Numbered from the stretch's first letter, positions 25,379-34,049 are shown. The stretch: DNA of 64,000 bases from Burkholderia stagnalis (GCF_902830275.1 NZ_CADESW010000027.1:39774-103773); one strand, 5' to 3'. Numbers and translations are program-made. The notes: generated from the sequence alone by a model not told the origin.

Positions 25379-26398
25379 ATGACGGTGAAGGTGAATCTGA
25401 AGGCGCTATCGGATGCGCTCGGGCTGTCGCGCACGACGGTCAGCCGTGCGCTGAACGGCTATGACGACGTGAGCGAGGCGACCCGCGAGCGGGTGATGCG
25501 GGCGGCGCGCGAGATGGGCTACGTCGCGGATCCGACCGCGCGCCGTCTCGCGACCGGCCGCGCGGACGCGATCGGGATCGTCTATCCGTTCGGCGCCGGC
25601 GATCTCGGGGATCCGCGCTTCGGCGAAGTCGTGGCGGGGATCACCGAGCGGCTGGCCGAGCGCAACCTGGATTTCATCATCGTGTCGGCGCGGCCGAACG
25701 CCGAGCTGGACAGCTACCGGCGGCTGGTCGACGGCAAGCTGGTCGACGGGCTGATCGTCGCGCGCACGCTGGTCGACGATCCGCGCATCGCGTTCCTGCA
25801 ATCGCGGGGGTTTCCGTATGTCGCCTACGGGCGCACCCGGCAGGCCGAGCCGTACGCGTGGTTCGACTTCGACAACGAGGCCGGCGCGAAGGCGGCCGTG
25901 CAGCGGCTGATCGGGTTCGGCCACCGGCGCATCGCGATGATCAGCGCGCCGCTCACGCTGAACTTCGCCGCGCAGCGGCGCGCCGGTTTCGAAGCGGCGC
26001 TGCGCGAGGCCGGCATCGCGCCCGATCCGGCCTTACTGGTCGAGTGCCCGTTCACGCGCGACGGCGGGCTGCAGGCGGCCCAGACGTTGCTCGCGCAGCC
26101 CGCGCCGCCGAGCGCGGTGCTCGTCGACAACAACATCGCTGGCGGCGGCGCGTTTCGCGCGATCGCCGCCAGCGGGCGGCGCCTGGGCGAGGACCTGTCG
26201 CTGATCGTCTACGACGGGGTGCCCGCGGATATCGCGCATCCGCATCGCGTGACCGCGATCGCGCAGCCGACCGGGCACGCGTCCGGGCGCTCGATCGCGG
26301 AGCTGATGCTCGGCATGATCGACGGCGGCGTGCGCGGCGAGCGGCTGGAAATGCCGGTGATCGAAGCGGGCGATACCGACGGGCCGGCGCGCGGGTGA
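25379..26398 (+). CDS. LacI-family transcriptional regulator of the fructan locus
   Basis: A 339-residue LacI/GalR protein. The helix-turn-helix and hinge occupy residues 5-55 (LKALSDALGLSRTTVSRALNG, then GYVADPTARRLATGRADAIG), followed by a periplasmic-binding-type sugar domain. It is divergent from levansucrase with 185 bases between them. Two matched palindromic operators sit in the levansucrase promoter. It is therefore the probable repressor of levansucrase and levanase, induced by sucrose, fructose or a phosphate derivative. AGTGG-free leader with GAGGA just before the ATG supports this start. Confidence 0.93.
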   Translation: MTVKVNLKALSDALGLSRTTVSRALNGYDDVSEATRERVMRAAREMGYVADPTARRLATGRADAIGIVYPFGAGDLGDPRFGEVVAGITERLAERNLDFIIVSARPNAELDSYRRLVDGKLVDGLIVARTLVDDPRIAFLQSRGFPYVAYGRTRQAEPYAWFDFDNEAGAKAAVQRLIGFGHRRIAMISAPLTLNFAAQRRAGFEAALREAGIAPDPALLVECPFTRDGGLQAAQTLLAQPAPPSAVLVDNNIAGGGAFRAIAASGRRLGEDLSLIVYDGVPADIAHPHRVTAIAQPTGHASGRSIAELMLGMIDGGVRGERLEMPVIEAGDTDGPARG

Positions 26399-26504
26399 CG
26401 GGGCGCGACGGCGGACGCGGGGCGGTGTGGCCCGCGCCGGTCGCCCGGCCGCCCGCAATCGTGAGACGAAATCCACGTCGACCGTAAGGTCGAATCCCGA
26501 TCGC

Positions 26505-26519
26505 TAGACGACTGGTCTA
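26505..26519. promoter_or_regulatory. TetR/NemR-like operator, copy 1
   Basis: TAGAC-GACTG-GTCTA, a perfect 5-bp inverted repeat with 5-base spacer. An identical 15-mer occurs at 26647-26661. It resembles the NemR-type box of enterobacteria (TAGAC...GTCTA arms). A further half-site, GTCTA, is at 26526-26530. Confidence 0.75.
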
Positions 26520-26612
26520 ATAACCGTCTATCATCGCATCCCATGAGCGCTACGGCGACGGTCGGCAGGCTGCCGGCCGGGCCATCATGGCGCTCGGTCG
26601 GTTGGCGCAATG

Positions 26613-26634
26613 CGCGACATCGTCGCGTTTTTTT
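26613..26634 (+). terminator. intrinsic terminator between the two operators
   Basis: CGCGAC (26613-26618) and GTCGCG (26622-26627) form a perfect 6-bp stem with an ATC loop, followed directly by seven T residues (26628-26634). It lies 43 bases upstream of the dehydrogenase start, so transcripts begun at operator 1 would stop before the gene unless it is bypassed. GCGC-AAT-GCGC at 26605-26615 could form a competing hairpin. Confidence 0.7.
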
Positions 26635-26646
26635 ATCGCCGCTAAC

Positions 26647-26661
26647 TAGACGACTGGTCTA
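26647..26661. promoter_or_regulatory. TetR/NemR-like operator, copy 2
   Basis: Identical to copy 1 and centred 142 bases downstream of it, ending 16 bases before the dehydrogenase ATG. It would overlap the promoter or early leader of the detoxification operon. No TetR gene lies within the locus, so the regulator must be encoded elsewhere. Confidence 0.75.
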
Positions 26662-26677
26662 TTAGATTGAGGATGGC

Positions 26678-27835
26678 ATGCAGAATTTCGACTACGCGAA
26701 CCCGACCCGCATCGTATTCGGCGACGGCACGATCGCCCGCCTCGCCGACCTCGTGCCGGCCGACGCGCGCGTGCTGGTGCTCTACGGCGGCGCGAGCGCG
26801 GAGAAGAACGGCACGCTCGGCGAGGTGCGCGCCGCGCTCACGGGCCGCCACGTCGCGTCGTTCGGCGGCATCGAGCCGAACCCGTCGTACGAGACGCTGA
26901 TGGAGGCCGTGGCGCTGGTGCGCCGCGACCGCCTCGACTTCCTGCTGGCGGTGGGCGGCGGCTCGGTGATCGACGGCACCAAGTTCGTCGCGGCGGCGGC
27001 GCGCTACGACGGCGAGCCGTGGCGGATTCTCGAGACGCACGGCGCGGACGTGCGCGACGCGCTGCCGCTCGGCAGCGTGCTGACGCTGCCCGCGACGGGC
27101 TCGGAGATGAACAACGGCGGCGTGATCACCCGCAAGGCGCTCGGCGCGAAGCTCGCGTTTCGCAGCCCGCACACGTTCCCGCGTTTTTCGGTGCTCGACC
27201 CGGTGAAGACCTACACGCTGCCGCCGCGCCAGATCGCGAACGGAATCGTGGATGCATTCGTGCACGTCGTGGAGCAATATCTGACGTATCCGGCCGGCGG
27301 TCTCGCGCAGGACCGCTTCGCCGAAGGGCTGCTGCAAACCTTGATCGAAATCGGCCCGAAGGCGCTTGCTCAGCCGCACGATTACACGGTGCGCGCGAAC
27401 CTGATGTGGGTCGCGACGCTCGCGCTGAACGGCCTGATCGGCGTCGGCGTGCCGCAGGACTGGGCGACGCACATGGTCGGGCACGAACTGACCGCCCGCT
27501 ACGACATCGACCATGCGCGCACGCTGGCGATCGTGCTGCCGTCGATGCTGGCGGTGCGCCGCGACGCGAAGCGCGACAAGCTGCTGCAGTACGCCGCGCG
27601 CGTCTGGGGCCTGACCGGCGGCAGCGACGACGCGCGCATCGACGCGGCGATCGAGCGAACCCGTGCGTTTTTCGACAGTCTCGACGTGAAGACGCGCCTG
27701 GCCGACTACGGGATCGGCGCGGACGCGATCGACGGGCTCGTCGCGCAGCTCGACGCGCACGGGATGACGGCGCTCGGCGAGCACGGCGACGTGACGCTCG
27801 ACGTCGGCCGCCGCGTGCTCGAAGCGAGCCTCTGA
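26678..27835 (+). CDS. iron-containing alcohol dehydrogenase, YqhD-like aldehyde reductase
   Basis: A 385-residue group III alcohol dehydrogenase. The cofactor motif GGGSVIDGTKFVAA is at about residues 93-106, and ALPLGSVLTLPATGSEMNNGGVIT is a typical core. The metal ligands are in NGIVDAFVHVVEQYLT (Asp/His), DWATHMVGHELT and YDIDHARTLAIVLP. YqhD homologues use NADPH to reduce toxic aldehydes such as butanal, malondialdehyde or methylglyoxal. It opens an operon with a DJ-1/PfpI protein and an Old Yellow Enzyme. A GAGG ribosome-binding site is present, with an operator just upstream. Confidence 0.94.
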   Translation: MQNFDYANPTRIVFGDGTIARLADLVPADARVLVLYGGASAEKNGTLGEVRAALTGRHVASFGGIEPNPSYETLMEAVALVRRDRLDFLLAVGGGSVIDGTKFVAAAARYDGEPWRILETHGADVRDALPLGSVLTLPATGSEMNNGGVITRKALGAKLAFRSPHTFPRFSVLDPVKTYTLPPRQIANGIVDAFVHVVEQYLTYPAGGLAQDRFAEGLLQTLIEIGPKALAQPHDYTVRANLMWVATLALNGLIGVGVPQDWATHMVGHELTARYDIDHARTLAIVLPSMLAVRRDAKRDKLLQYAARVWGLTGGSDDARIDAAIERTRAFFDSLDVKTRLADYGIGADAIDGLVAQLDAHGMTALGEHGDVTLDVGRRVLEASL

Positions 27836-27890
27836 ACCGGGCCGGGCGCCGCACGGCCCCGTTTCAACCCTTTCTGAGGAGTAACCGATC

Positions 27891-28577
27891 ATGAAGATTC
27901 TGGTTGTCCTGACTTCGCACGACACCCTCGGCGATACCGGCAGGAAGACCGGCTTCTGGCTCGAGGAGCTGGCCGCCCCGTACTACGCGTTCAAGGACGC
28001 GGGCGCCGAACTGACGCTCGTATCGCCGAACGGCGGCCAGCCGCCGCTCGACCCGAAGAGCAGCGATCCGTCCGCGCAGACCGACGCCACCCGCCGTTTC
28101 GACGCGGACCCTGCCGCGAAGGCGCAGCTCGCCGCCACGGGCAAGCTCGCCGACGTGTCGCCCGACCACTACGACGCCGTGTTCTACCCCGGCGGCCATG
28201 GCCCGCTGTGGGATCTCGCCGAGGATCTGCACTCGATCTCGCTGATCGAGCGCACGCTCGGCGCCGGCAAGCCGGTCGCGCTCGTGTGCCATGCGCCGGG
28301 CGTGCTGCGCCACGTGAAGGACCCGCGGACGGCCGAATCGGTCGTGCGCGGCAAGCGCGTGACGGGCTTCACGAACAGCGAGGAAGCCGCCGTCGGGCTG
28401 ACCGAAGTCGTGCCGTTCCTCGTGCAGGACATGCTCGAGACCAACGGCGCGCGCTTCGAGCACGGCCCCGACTGGGCGCCGTACGTCGTGGCCGACGGGC
28501 TGCTGATCACCGGCCAGAACCCGGCGTCGTCGGCGCCGGCGGCCGACGCGCTGCTCGGGATCCTCAAGCGCGCGTAA
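27891..28577 (+). CDS. DJ-1/PfpI family protein, glyoxalase III/chaperone-like
   Basis: A 228-residue type 1 glutamine amidotransferase-like protein. The nucleophile elbow is ALVCHAPGVL (Cys133, His134) and the conserved glutamate is in GFWLEELAAPYYAF (Glu25/Glu26). YPGGHGPLWDL near residue 100 is the usual oxyanion strand. This arrangement matches the small Hsp31-like glyoxalase III or deglycase proteins that convert methylglyoxal to lactate without glutathione. Between an aldehyde reductase and an enoate reductase it fits a reactive-carbonyl defence role. A strong TGAGGAG ribosome-binding site precedes the ATG. Confidence 0.92.
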   Translation: MKILVVLTSHDTLGDTGRKTGFWLEELAAPYYAFKDAGAELTLVSPNGGQPPLDPKSSDPSAQTDATRRFDADPAAKAQLAATGKLADVSPDHYDAVFYPGGHGPLWDLAEDLHSISLIERTLGAGKPVALVCHAPGVLRHVKDPRTAESVVRGKRVTGFTNSEEAAVGLTEVVPFLVQDMLETNGARFEHGPDWAPYVVADGLLITGQNPASSAPAADALLGILKRA

Positions 28578-28725
28578 CCGCCGCGCGGCGCCGGTCGCGC
28601 CGGCGCCGCCCTGTCACCCGTCCGCCGGTTCGCGCCGGCGGGCGCATCGAATCGTTCCACCGCGCCGCGTGCGCGGCGGGCCGAGTTGTCGCTTTGCTTT
28701 GCAGAACCAACCAAAGGAGTCGTGG

Positions 28726-29835
28726 ATGTCTGCCTTGTTCGAACCGTTCAAACTGAAGGATGTCACGCTGCGCAACCGCATCGCGGTGCCGCCGATGTGC
28801 CAGTACGTCGCCGAAGACGGCGTCGCCAACGACTGGCATCACGTGCACCTCGCCGGCATCGCGCGCGGCGGCGCGGGCCTCGTGATCGCCGAGGCGACCG
28901 CCGTGTCGCCGGAAGGCCGCATCACGCCCGGCTGCACCGGGTTGTGGAACGATGCGCAGGCCGCCGCGTTCGCGCCGTCGGTCGCCGCGATCAAGGCGGC
29001 CGGCGCGGTGCCTGGCATCCAGCTCGCGCACGCGGGCCGCAAGGCGAGCGCGAACCGGCCGTGGGAAGGCGACGACCACATCGCCGACGGCGACCCGCGC
29101 GGCTGGCAGACGATCGCGCCGTCGGCGGTGCCGTTCGGCGCGCACCTGCCGAAGGTGCCGCGCGCGATGACGCGCGACGACATCGCCCGCGTGCAGGCCG
29201 ATTTCGTCGCGGCGGCCAAGCGTGCGCGCGACATCGGCTTCGAATGGCTCGAACTGCATTTCGCGCACGGCTATCTCGGCCAGAGCTTCTTCTCGGTGCA
29301 CGCGAACCAGCGTGACGACGAATACGGCGGCTCGGCCGAGAATCGCGGCCGCTTCCTCGTCGAGACGCTCGCGGCGGTCCGCAAGGTGTGGCCCGAGCAC
29401 CTGCCGCTCACGGCGCGCTTCGGTGTGATCGAATACGACGGCCGCGACGACGAGACGCTCGCCGAATCGATCGCGCTCACGCAGCGCCTGAAGGCCGAAG
29501 GGCTCGACATGCTGAGCGTGTCGGTCGGCTTCTCGACGCCCGACGCGCAGATTCCGTGGGGCCCGGCGTTTCTCGCGCCGGTGGCCGAGCGCGTGCGCCG
29601 CGAGGCGGGGCTGCCGGTGGCGTCCGCATGGGGCATCGACACGCCGCAGCTCGCCGAGCGCGTCGTCGCCGACCAGCAGCTCGACCTGGTGATGGTCGGC
29701 CGCGCGCATCTGGCCGATCCGCACTGGCCGTACTACGCGGCGAAGCAGCTCGGCGTCGAACGGCCGTCGTGGACGCTGCCCGCGTCGTACGCGCACTGGC
29801 TCGAGCGCTACAAGGTCGCCGCGAAGGCGGCCTGA
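28726..29835 (+). CDS. Old Yellow Enzyme family NADH:flavin oxidoreductase, YqjM/XenA class
   Basis: A 369-residue FMN-dependent ene-reductase. It has the thermophilic-like/YqjM subclass features: the redox-tuning cysteine in PPMCQYVA (Cys25), substrate-binding histidines in LELHFAHGYL (His178, His181) and HANQRDDEYGGS. These enzymes reduce activated C=C bonds in enones, maleimides and nitro compounds. In E. coli the analogous gene nemA is controlled by NemR, whose operator resembles the repeated site in front of this operon. The gene is third in the operon, with AAAGGAG before the ATG, and is followed by a strong terminator. Confidence 0.94.
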   Translation: MSALFEPFKLKDVTLRNRIAVPPMCQYVAEDGVANDWHHVHLAGIARGGAGLVIAEATAVSPEGRITPGCTGLWNDAQAAAFAPSVAAIKAAGAVPGIQLAHAGRKASANRPWEGDDHIADGDPRGWQTIAPSAVPFGAHLPKVPRAMTRDDIARVQADFVAAAKRARDIGFEWLELHFAHGYLGQSFFSVHANQRDDEYGGSAENRGRFLVETLAAVRKVWPEHLPLTARFGVIEYDGRDDETLAESIALTQRLKAEGLDMLSVSVGFSTPDAQIPWGPAFLAPVAERVRREAGLPVASAWGIDTPQLAERVVADQQLDLVMVGRAHLADPHWPYYAAKQLGVERPSWTLPASYAHWLERYKVAAKAA

Positions 29836-29907
29836 CGCGAACGCCGGCCGGCCCGCCGCACGAACGCGGCGCGGCCGGCCCGCCGGATCGCATCCCGGCC
29901 CCGATAG

Positions 29908-29955
29908 AATGGCGGTTCGCGCAGGCTTCGGCCTGCCGAACCGCCATTTTTCTTT
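29908..29955 (+). terminator. strong intrinsic terminator after the detoxification operon, or attenuator of the next gene
   Basis: AATGGCGGTTCG (29908-29919) pairs with CGAACCGCCATT (29937-29948), and GCAGGC with GCCTGC, across a TTCG loop. The stem is about 18 bp with one bulge, and is followed by TTTCTTTC. It ends about 22 bases before the next ATG, so it may also sit in that gene's leader. Confidence 0.85.
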
Positions 29956-29976
29956 CAACGACCGGGCAGAGGGGCC

Positions 29977-31047
29977 ATGGGTGCAAACGTTCCGCCGTCA
30001 TCCGATTCCACCATGCGGCCAAGCGCGCAGCAGATCGCCCGCGCGCTGCTGTATGCCGGACTGCTGGCGCTCGCGCTGTGGGTGATCCGCGCGTTCATTC
30101 CAGCGATTGCGTGGGCCTGCGTGATCGCGATCGCGCTATGGCCGCTGCTGAAGCGCTTCGAGTCGCACCGGCTGTTCCGCGAGCGGCCGACCATCGTCGC
30201 GACCGTGATGACGGCCGCGGTGTCGCTGCTCGTCGTGCTGCCGGTCGCGATCGCGCTGATCCAGGCGATCGGGCAGGCGCACGACCTGCGCGAGTGGCTG
30301 CGCACGATCCAGGACAACGGCATTCCGGTGCCCGACGTCGTCGGCCGGCTGCCGTTCGGCGCGGCGCAGGCCAGCGCATGGTGGCAGGCGCATCTCGGCC
30401 ATCCGCTGCATGCGTCGGCCGCGATGAAGGGCGTCAACGGCGAAACCTTCCTCGCGGTCGGGCGGCAGTTCGGCTCGAAGCTCGCGCGCGCGGTGCTCGA
30501 ATTCGGCTTCATGCTGGTCACGCTGTTCGTGATCCTGCGCGCGGGCCACAAGCTGTCGGGCGCATTGCTGCAAGGCGCGCAGCGGGCGTTCGGCCGCAAC
30601 GGCGCGCAGCTGATCGAGCGGATGGCGGCCGCCGTGCACGGCACGGTGACGGGCCTCGTCGTCGTCGGGCTCGGCGAAGGCGCGCTGCTCGGCGTCGCCT
30701 ATGTGCTCGCGGGCGTGCCGCACGCGGCGCTGCTCGGGCTCGTCACGGCGATCGCCGCGATGCTGCCGTTCTGCGCGCCGGTCGTGTTCTGCGGCGCGGC
30801 GCTGTGGCTGTTCGTGCAGGGCGCGACCGCGTGGGCGGTGGCGGTCGCCGTGACCGGCTTCGTCGTCGTGTTCGTCGCCGAGCACTTCGTGCGGCCAGTG
30901 CTGATCGGCAGCGCCGCGCGGCTGCCGTTCCTGCTCGTGCTGTTCGGCATCCTCGGCGGCGCCGAGACGTTCGGCCTGCTCGGGCTGTTCATCGGCCCCG
31001 CGCTGATGACGGTGCTGACGATGCTGTGGACCGAGTGGGTCGCATGA
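29977..31047 (+). CDS. AI-2E/PerM family membrane protein (YdiK-like)
   Basis: A 356-residue polytopic inner-membrane protein of the AI-2 exporter superfamily. It has two or three helices at residues 24-55 and 70-95, a soluble middle segment, and five helices from about 165 to the end, including GLVVVGLGEGALLGVAYVLAG and the C-terminal LGGAETFGLLGLFIGPALM motif shared by the family. Members move small signals or ions, and the actual substrate is rarely known. The start has AGAGGGG just upstream. A strong hairpin lies immediately before it, so expression may depend on read-through or a promoter within the hairpin region. Confidence 0.9.
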   Translation: MGANVPPSSDSTMRPSAQQIARALLYAGLLALALWVIRAFIPAIAWACVIAIALWPLLKRFESHRLFRERPTIVATVMTAAVSLLVVLPVAIALIQAIGQAHDLREWLRTIQDNGIPVPDVVGRLPFGAAQASAWWQAHLGHPLHASAAMKGVNGETFLAVGRQFGSKLARAVLEFGFMLVTLFVILRAGHKLSGALLQGAQRAFGRNGAQLIERMAAAVHGTVTGLVVVGLGEGALLGVAYVLAGVPHAALLGLVTAIAAMLPFCAPVVFCGAALWLFVQGATAWAVAVAVTGFVVVFVAEHFVRPVLIGSAARLPFLLVLFGILGGAETFGLLGLFIGPALMTVLTMLWTEWVA

Positions 31048-31224
31048 CGGCGGCCGCGCCCAAGGGGTTCCCGAAAGGTTTCTTCACGTTTTTCACAAGC
31101 GGGAAGCCTGAATGGACGCGGATTCTTGCACGGCGCTCTACAAATCTTTTCGATCCGGCCCCGGAGGTCGAGTAGCATGGGGGCTTTTCAACGCGGCTGC
31201 CCGGCGCAGCAGATCTACCCCAGC

Positions 31225-31599
31225 ATGCGATTGATCCCGATGTCCCGGCCCGCGGCGGCGCTGTCCCTGGTGGCGAGCTGCCTGATGATGAGCGGTTGCG
31301 CGTGGTTCGACTGGATGATGCCCTTTTCGTATTCGCGCCTGCCGGTGCCGAAGGCGGCCGCCGCGCGCGGCGCGACGCGCGCCGACATTGTCCGCGCGGG
31401 CGGCAACCCGCGCAGCGTATGGATGGTCCGCAACGGCAGCGGTGTCTGCTACAACTACCAGCTCGACCACGGCGACCAGCATCGGCCGTACTTCGTCGTG
31501 TTCGACCCGGCGGGCGCCGTCACGCGTCACGGCTTCGAGACCTGCATCGACGCGGACCGCAAGGGGCTGCTGCAGACGCAGAAGGTCGGCAAGCGATAG
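31225..31599 (+). CDS. small lipoprotein, OsmE/SmpA-like
   Basis: A 124-residue protein with a lipoprotein signal (LMMSGC) and one small alpha/beta domain resembling the BamE/OsmE fold: TRADIVRAGGNPRSVWMV followed by VCYNYQLDHGD, then YFVVFDPAGAVTRHGFETC. The domain reads like the SmpA/OmlA family, with a helix and three strands, used at the outer-membrane periphery. The ATG at 31225 was chosen; the one at 31240 would also keep the signal peptide. It is a single gene between the AI-2E family gene and a convergent SDR. Assignment to OsmE is by pattern only. Confidence 0.7.
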   Translation: MRLIPMSRPAAALSLVASCLMMSGCAWFDWMMPFSYSRLPVPKAAAARGATRADIVRAGGNPRSVWMVRNGSGVCYNYQLDHGDQHRPYFVVFDPAGAVTRHGFETCIDADRKGLLQTQKVGKR

Positions 31600-31617
31600 C
31601 GGGCCGCGCCGTCGCCG

Positions 31618-32412
31618 CTAGGCGATCGTATCGACCACGCCGCCGTCCACGCGCAACGCGGCGCCCGTCGTCGCCGATGCCTGCGGCGAGCACACGTACA
31701 CCACCAGGTTCGCCACCTCCGCCGGCGTCGCCGGCCGCTGGATGATCGAGCTCGCGCGATGGGTGCGCACGAAATCCACCGCGACCTCGTCGATGCTGCG
31801 GCCGGATTCGTCGGCGCTTTTCTTCAGCAGCGTGCGCACGCCCTCCGACAGCGTCGGCCCCGGCAGCACCGAATTGACGGTCACCCGGCTGCCGGCCGCG
31901 AGCTTCGCGAGCCCGCGCGCGATCGATAGCTGCGCGGTTTTCGTGAAGCCGTAATGGATCATGTCGACCGGAATGTTCAGGCCCGATTCCGACGAGATGA
32001 ACACGACGCGCCCCCAGTTGCGTTCGAGCATGCCCCGCATGTAATGCCGCGAGAGCCGCACGCCGGACATCACGTTCATCTGGAAGTAGTGCGCCCATTC
32101 GGCATCGTCGATGTCGAAGAACTGCTTCAGCCCGTAGACGCCCGCGTTGTTGACGAGGATGTCGGCCTGCGGCGCCGCGCGCGTGATGCGGGCCACGCCG
32201 TCGGCGTCCGACAGGTCCGCGGCGATGCCCTCGACGGCCGCGTCCGGCGCGGCGGTGCGCAGGTGTGCGAGCGCGGACTGCACCGACGCTTCGCTGCGCC
32301 CGTTGACGACGATGCGCGCGCCGGCGCGCGCGAGCCCTTCGGCAATCGCCAGCCCGATGCCGGCGGTGGAGGCGGTCACGACCGCGGTCTTCCCATTCAG
32401 ATCGATGTGCAT
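31618..32412 (-). CDS. short-chain dehydrogenase/reductase
   Basis: A 264-residue classical SDR with TASTAGIG at the cofactor site (residues 13-20), NNAG near 88, the catalytic serine in FISSESG and YGFTK as the Tyr/Lys pair. VNGRSEAS after beta-2 suggests NADPH. It is divergent from an AraC regulator, with 182 bases between the starts, and probably under its control. The same SDR type is common beside AraC genes in Burkholderia. Substrate unknown. Confidence 0.92.
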   Translation of the reverse strand: MHIDLNGKTAVVTASTAGIGLAIAEGLARAGARIVVNGRSEASVQSALAHLRTAAPDAAVEGIAADLSDADGVARITRAAPQADILVNNAGVYGLKQFFDIDDAEWAHYFQMNVMSGVRLSRHYMRGMLERNWGRVVFISSESGLNIPVDMIHYGFTKTAQLSIARGLAKLAAGSRVTVNSVLPGPTLSEGVRTLLKKSADESGRSIDEVAVDFVRTHRASSIIQRPATPAEVANLVVYVCSPQASATTGAALRVDGGVVDTIA

Positions 32413-32594
32413 ACGTGTGAGCAGCGGTGGTTGGACGGGAGCCGCCGGACGGACGCGGCGGCCGGAATTCCAAGCTTAGGCGAATCCGCGCGAATCGCCA
32501 GCGCGGCAGCTCAGCTTAGTTCAGTTCAGTTGCTTCGGGCCGCGCGCTCTTGTACGGTATGCGTTTGCCGCATTTCCCCCCGGGAGCCCGTCGC

Positions 32595-33437
32595 GTGAGC
32601 CGTTCCGTCAAACCCGCCATGCCGTCGCCGTTCTGGCGCGACGCCGCGCTGCCGTTCATCGAGGCGCGCACCGTCGACGACGGGCGCACGATCTGCTACG
32701 CGAAGCATACGCACGACACGTTCTCGCTCGGCGCGGTGGTCGGCGGCACCAGCACCTACCTGAACGGCGCCACGCAGCAGCGGATCGGGCAGGGCGCGCT
32801 CGTGATCATCGACCCCGCGCAGGTGCACGCGTGCAACCCGTACGGGCCCGATGCGTGGGCCTACCGGATGGTGTATGTCGAGGTGGCGTGGCTCGCGCGG
32901 CTGCAGCACACGCTCGGCCGTAGCCCGAACGCGGATTTTCACGGTTTTTCGCAGACGTTGACGGATCGGCGCGACCTGTTCGCGCAGTTTGGCGGCTTCT
33001 ACCGCACACTGGTCGCGCGCGGCGGCGAGCCGCTCGGCAAGGAGAGCGCGGCGGTCGACTTCTTCACGCATCTGCACGACGCGCTCGATCCGGCGGCGCC
33101 GCGCGCGCGGTGTGCGGCCGACAATGCGAAGCTCGCGCGCGCGGCCGACTACATCGCCGCGCACTGCCGTCAGGCGGTCACGCTCGACGCGATCTGCGCG
33201 GCGGCCGACTTGTCGCCGTCGTACCTGATCCGCGCCTTCAACGCGCGCTACGGGATGACGCCGCATGCGTTCCTGATCGACCGCCGCGTGCAGTACGGCC
33301 GCGCCGAGCTGCGCCGCGGGCGGCCGATCGCGGACGTCGCGCTCGATGCGGGCTTCGCCGACCAGGCGCATTTCCAGCGCGCGTTCCGGCGGATCGCGGC
33401 CGCGACGCCGGGGCAGTATCGCGGCGCGGCGTGCTGA
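32595..33437 (+). CDS. AraC-family transcriptional regulator with cupin sensing domain
   Basis: About 280 residues: an N-terminal cupin domain (CYAKHTHDTFSLGAVVGG, with IIDPAQVHACNP) and two C-terminal helix-turn-helix motifs (VTLDAICAAADLSPSYLIRAF and PIADVALDAGFADQAHFQRAF). A GTG at 32595 with GGGAG eight bases upstream is the preferred start; an ATG at 32619 is the alternative. It is divergent from an SDR and convergent with a LysE exporter. AraC proteins next to LysE exporters often control them. Confidence 0.9.
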   Translation: MSRSVKPAMPSPFWRDAALPFIEARTVDDGRTICYAKHTHDTFSLGAVVGGTSTYLNGATQQRIGQGALVIIDPAQVHACNPYGPDAWAYRMVYVEVAWLARLQHTLGRSPNADFHGFSQTLTDRRDLFAQFGGFYRTLVARGGEPLGKESAAVDFFTHLHDALDPAAPRARCAADNAKLARAADYIAAHCRQAVTLDAICAAADLSPSYLIRAFNARYGMTPHAFLIDRRVQYGRAELRRGRPIADVALDAGFADQAHFQRAFRRIAAATPGQYRGAAC

Positions 33438-33461
33438 GCGCGCCTGCCGCCCGGCGGCGCG

Positions 33462-34049
33462 TCACGCATCGAGCAGGTAGAGCGCGCTGCCGGCCAGCAG
33501 CAGCGCCATCAGCCGGTTGAACGCACGCATCCGGCGCGCGTTCGCGAGCCGGTGCTGCAGCGACGCGCCCGCGTACGACCAGCACGCGATCGACGCGAAA
33601 CAGATCACCAGGTACAGCGCGGCGAATTGCCAGACCAGCGCGCGGTCGCCGTCGGCCGCGTACGCGCCCATCGCGGCCACGCACGCGAGCCATGCCTTCG
33701 GGTTCAGCCATTGCATCGCCGCGCCGGCGGCTGCCGACGGGCCCGCGACCCGCGCATCGGGCGACAGCTGGCCGCTGTCGAGCGCGAGGCGCAGCGCCAT
33801 GTACAGCAGGAACGCGATGCCCGCCCATTGCGTCGCGGCCGTCAGCACCGGCCAGCGCACGAGCGCCGCGTGCAGGCCGAGCCCGATCAGCAGGAACAGC
33901 GCGACGAAGCCGAGCGTCGCGCCGGCCGCGTACCGGAGGCTCGCGCCGAGGCCGTAGCGCGCGCCGGCGCTGAGCGCGACGATGTTGACCGGGCCGGGCG
34001 TGATCGACGACGCGAGCGCGAACGCCGCCATTGAAACCAGAATGCTCAT
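33462..34049 (-). CDS. LysE-family amino-acid exporter
   Basis: A 195-residue membrane protein with the LysE/RhtB family start (MAAFALASSITPGPVNIVALSAG) and six hydrophobic segments. QWLNPKAWLACVAAMGAY matches the conserved loop and helix of the family. It should export an amino acid or related small molecule. The gene converges on the AraC gene with 24 bases between the stops and lies 102 bases upstream of, and apparently separate from, the sensor kinase. Confidence 0.9.
   Translation of the reverse strand: MSILVSMAAFALASSITPGPVNIVALSAGARYGLGASLRYAAGATLGFVALFLLIGLGLHAALVRWPVLTAATQWAGIAFLLYMALRLALDSGQLSPDARVAGPSAAAGAAMQWLNPKAWLACVAAMGAYAADGDRALVWQFAALYLVICFASIACWSYAGASLQHRLANARRMRAFNRLMALLLAGSALYLLDA

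Noticed and set aside
26543..26665. 40-codon leader ORF upstream of the YqhD-like gene
   Set aside because: It is Arg-rich, lacks a ribosome-binding site, and runs through the terminator and operator 2. It looks like chance reading through regulatory DNA.
32513..32532. TCAGT-like short tandem repeats before the AraC gene
   Set aside because: Only two or three imperfect 5-base copies are present, too few to call a repeat array or a regulatory site.
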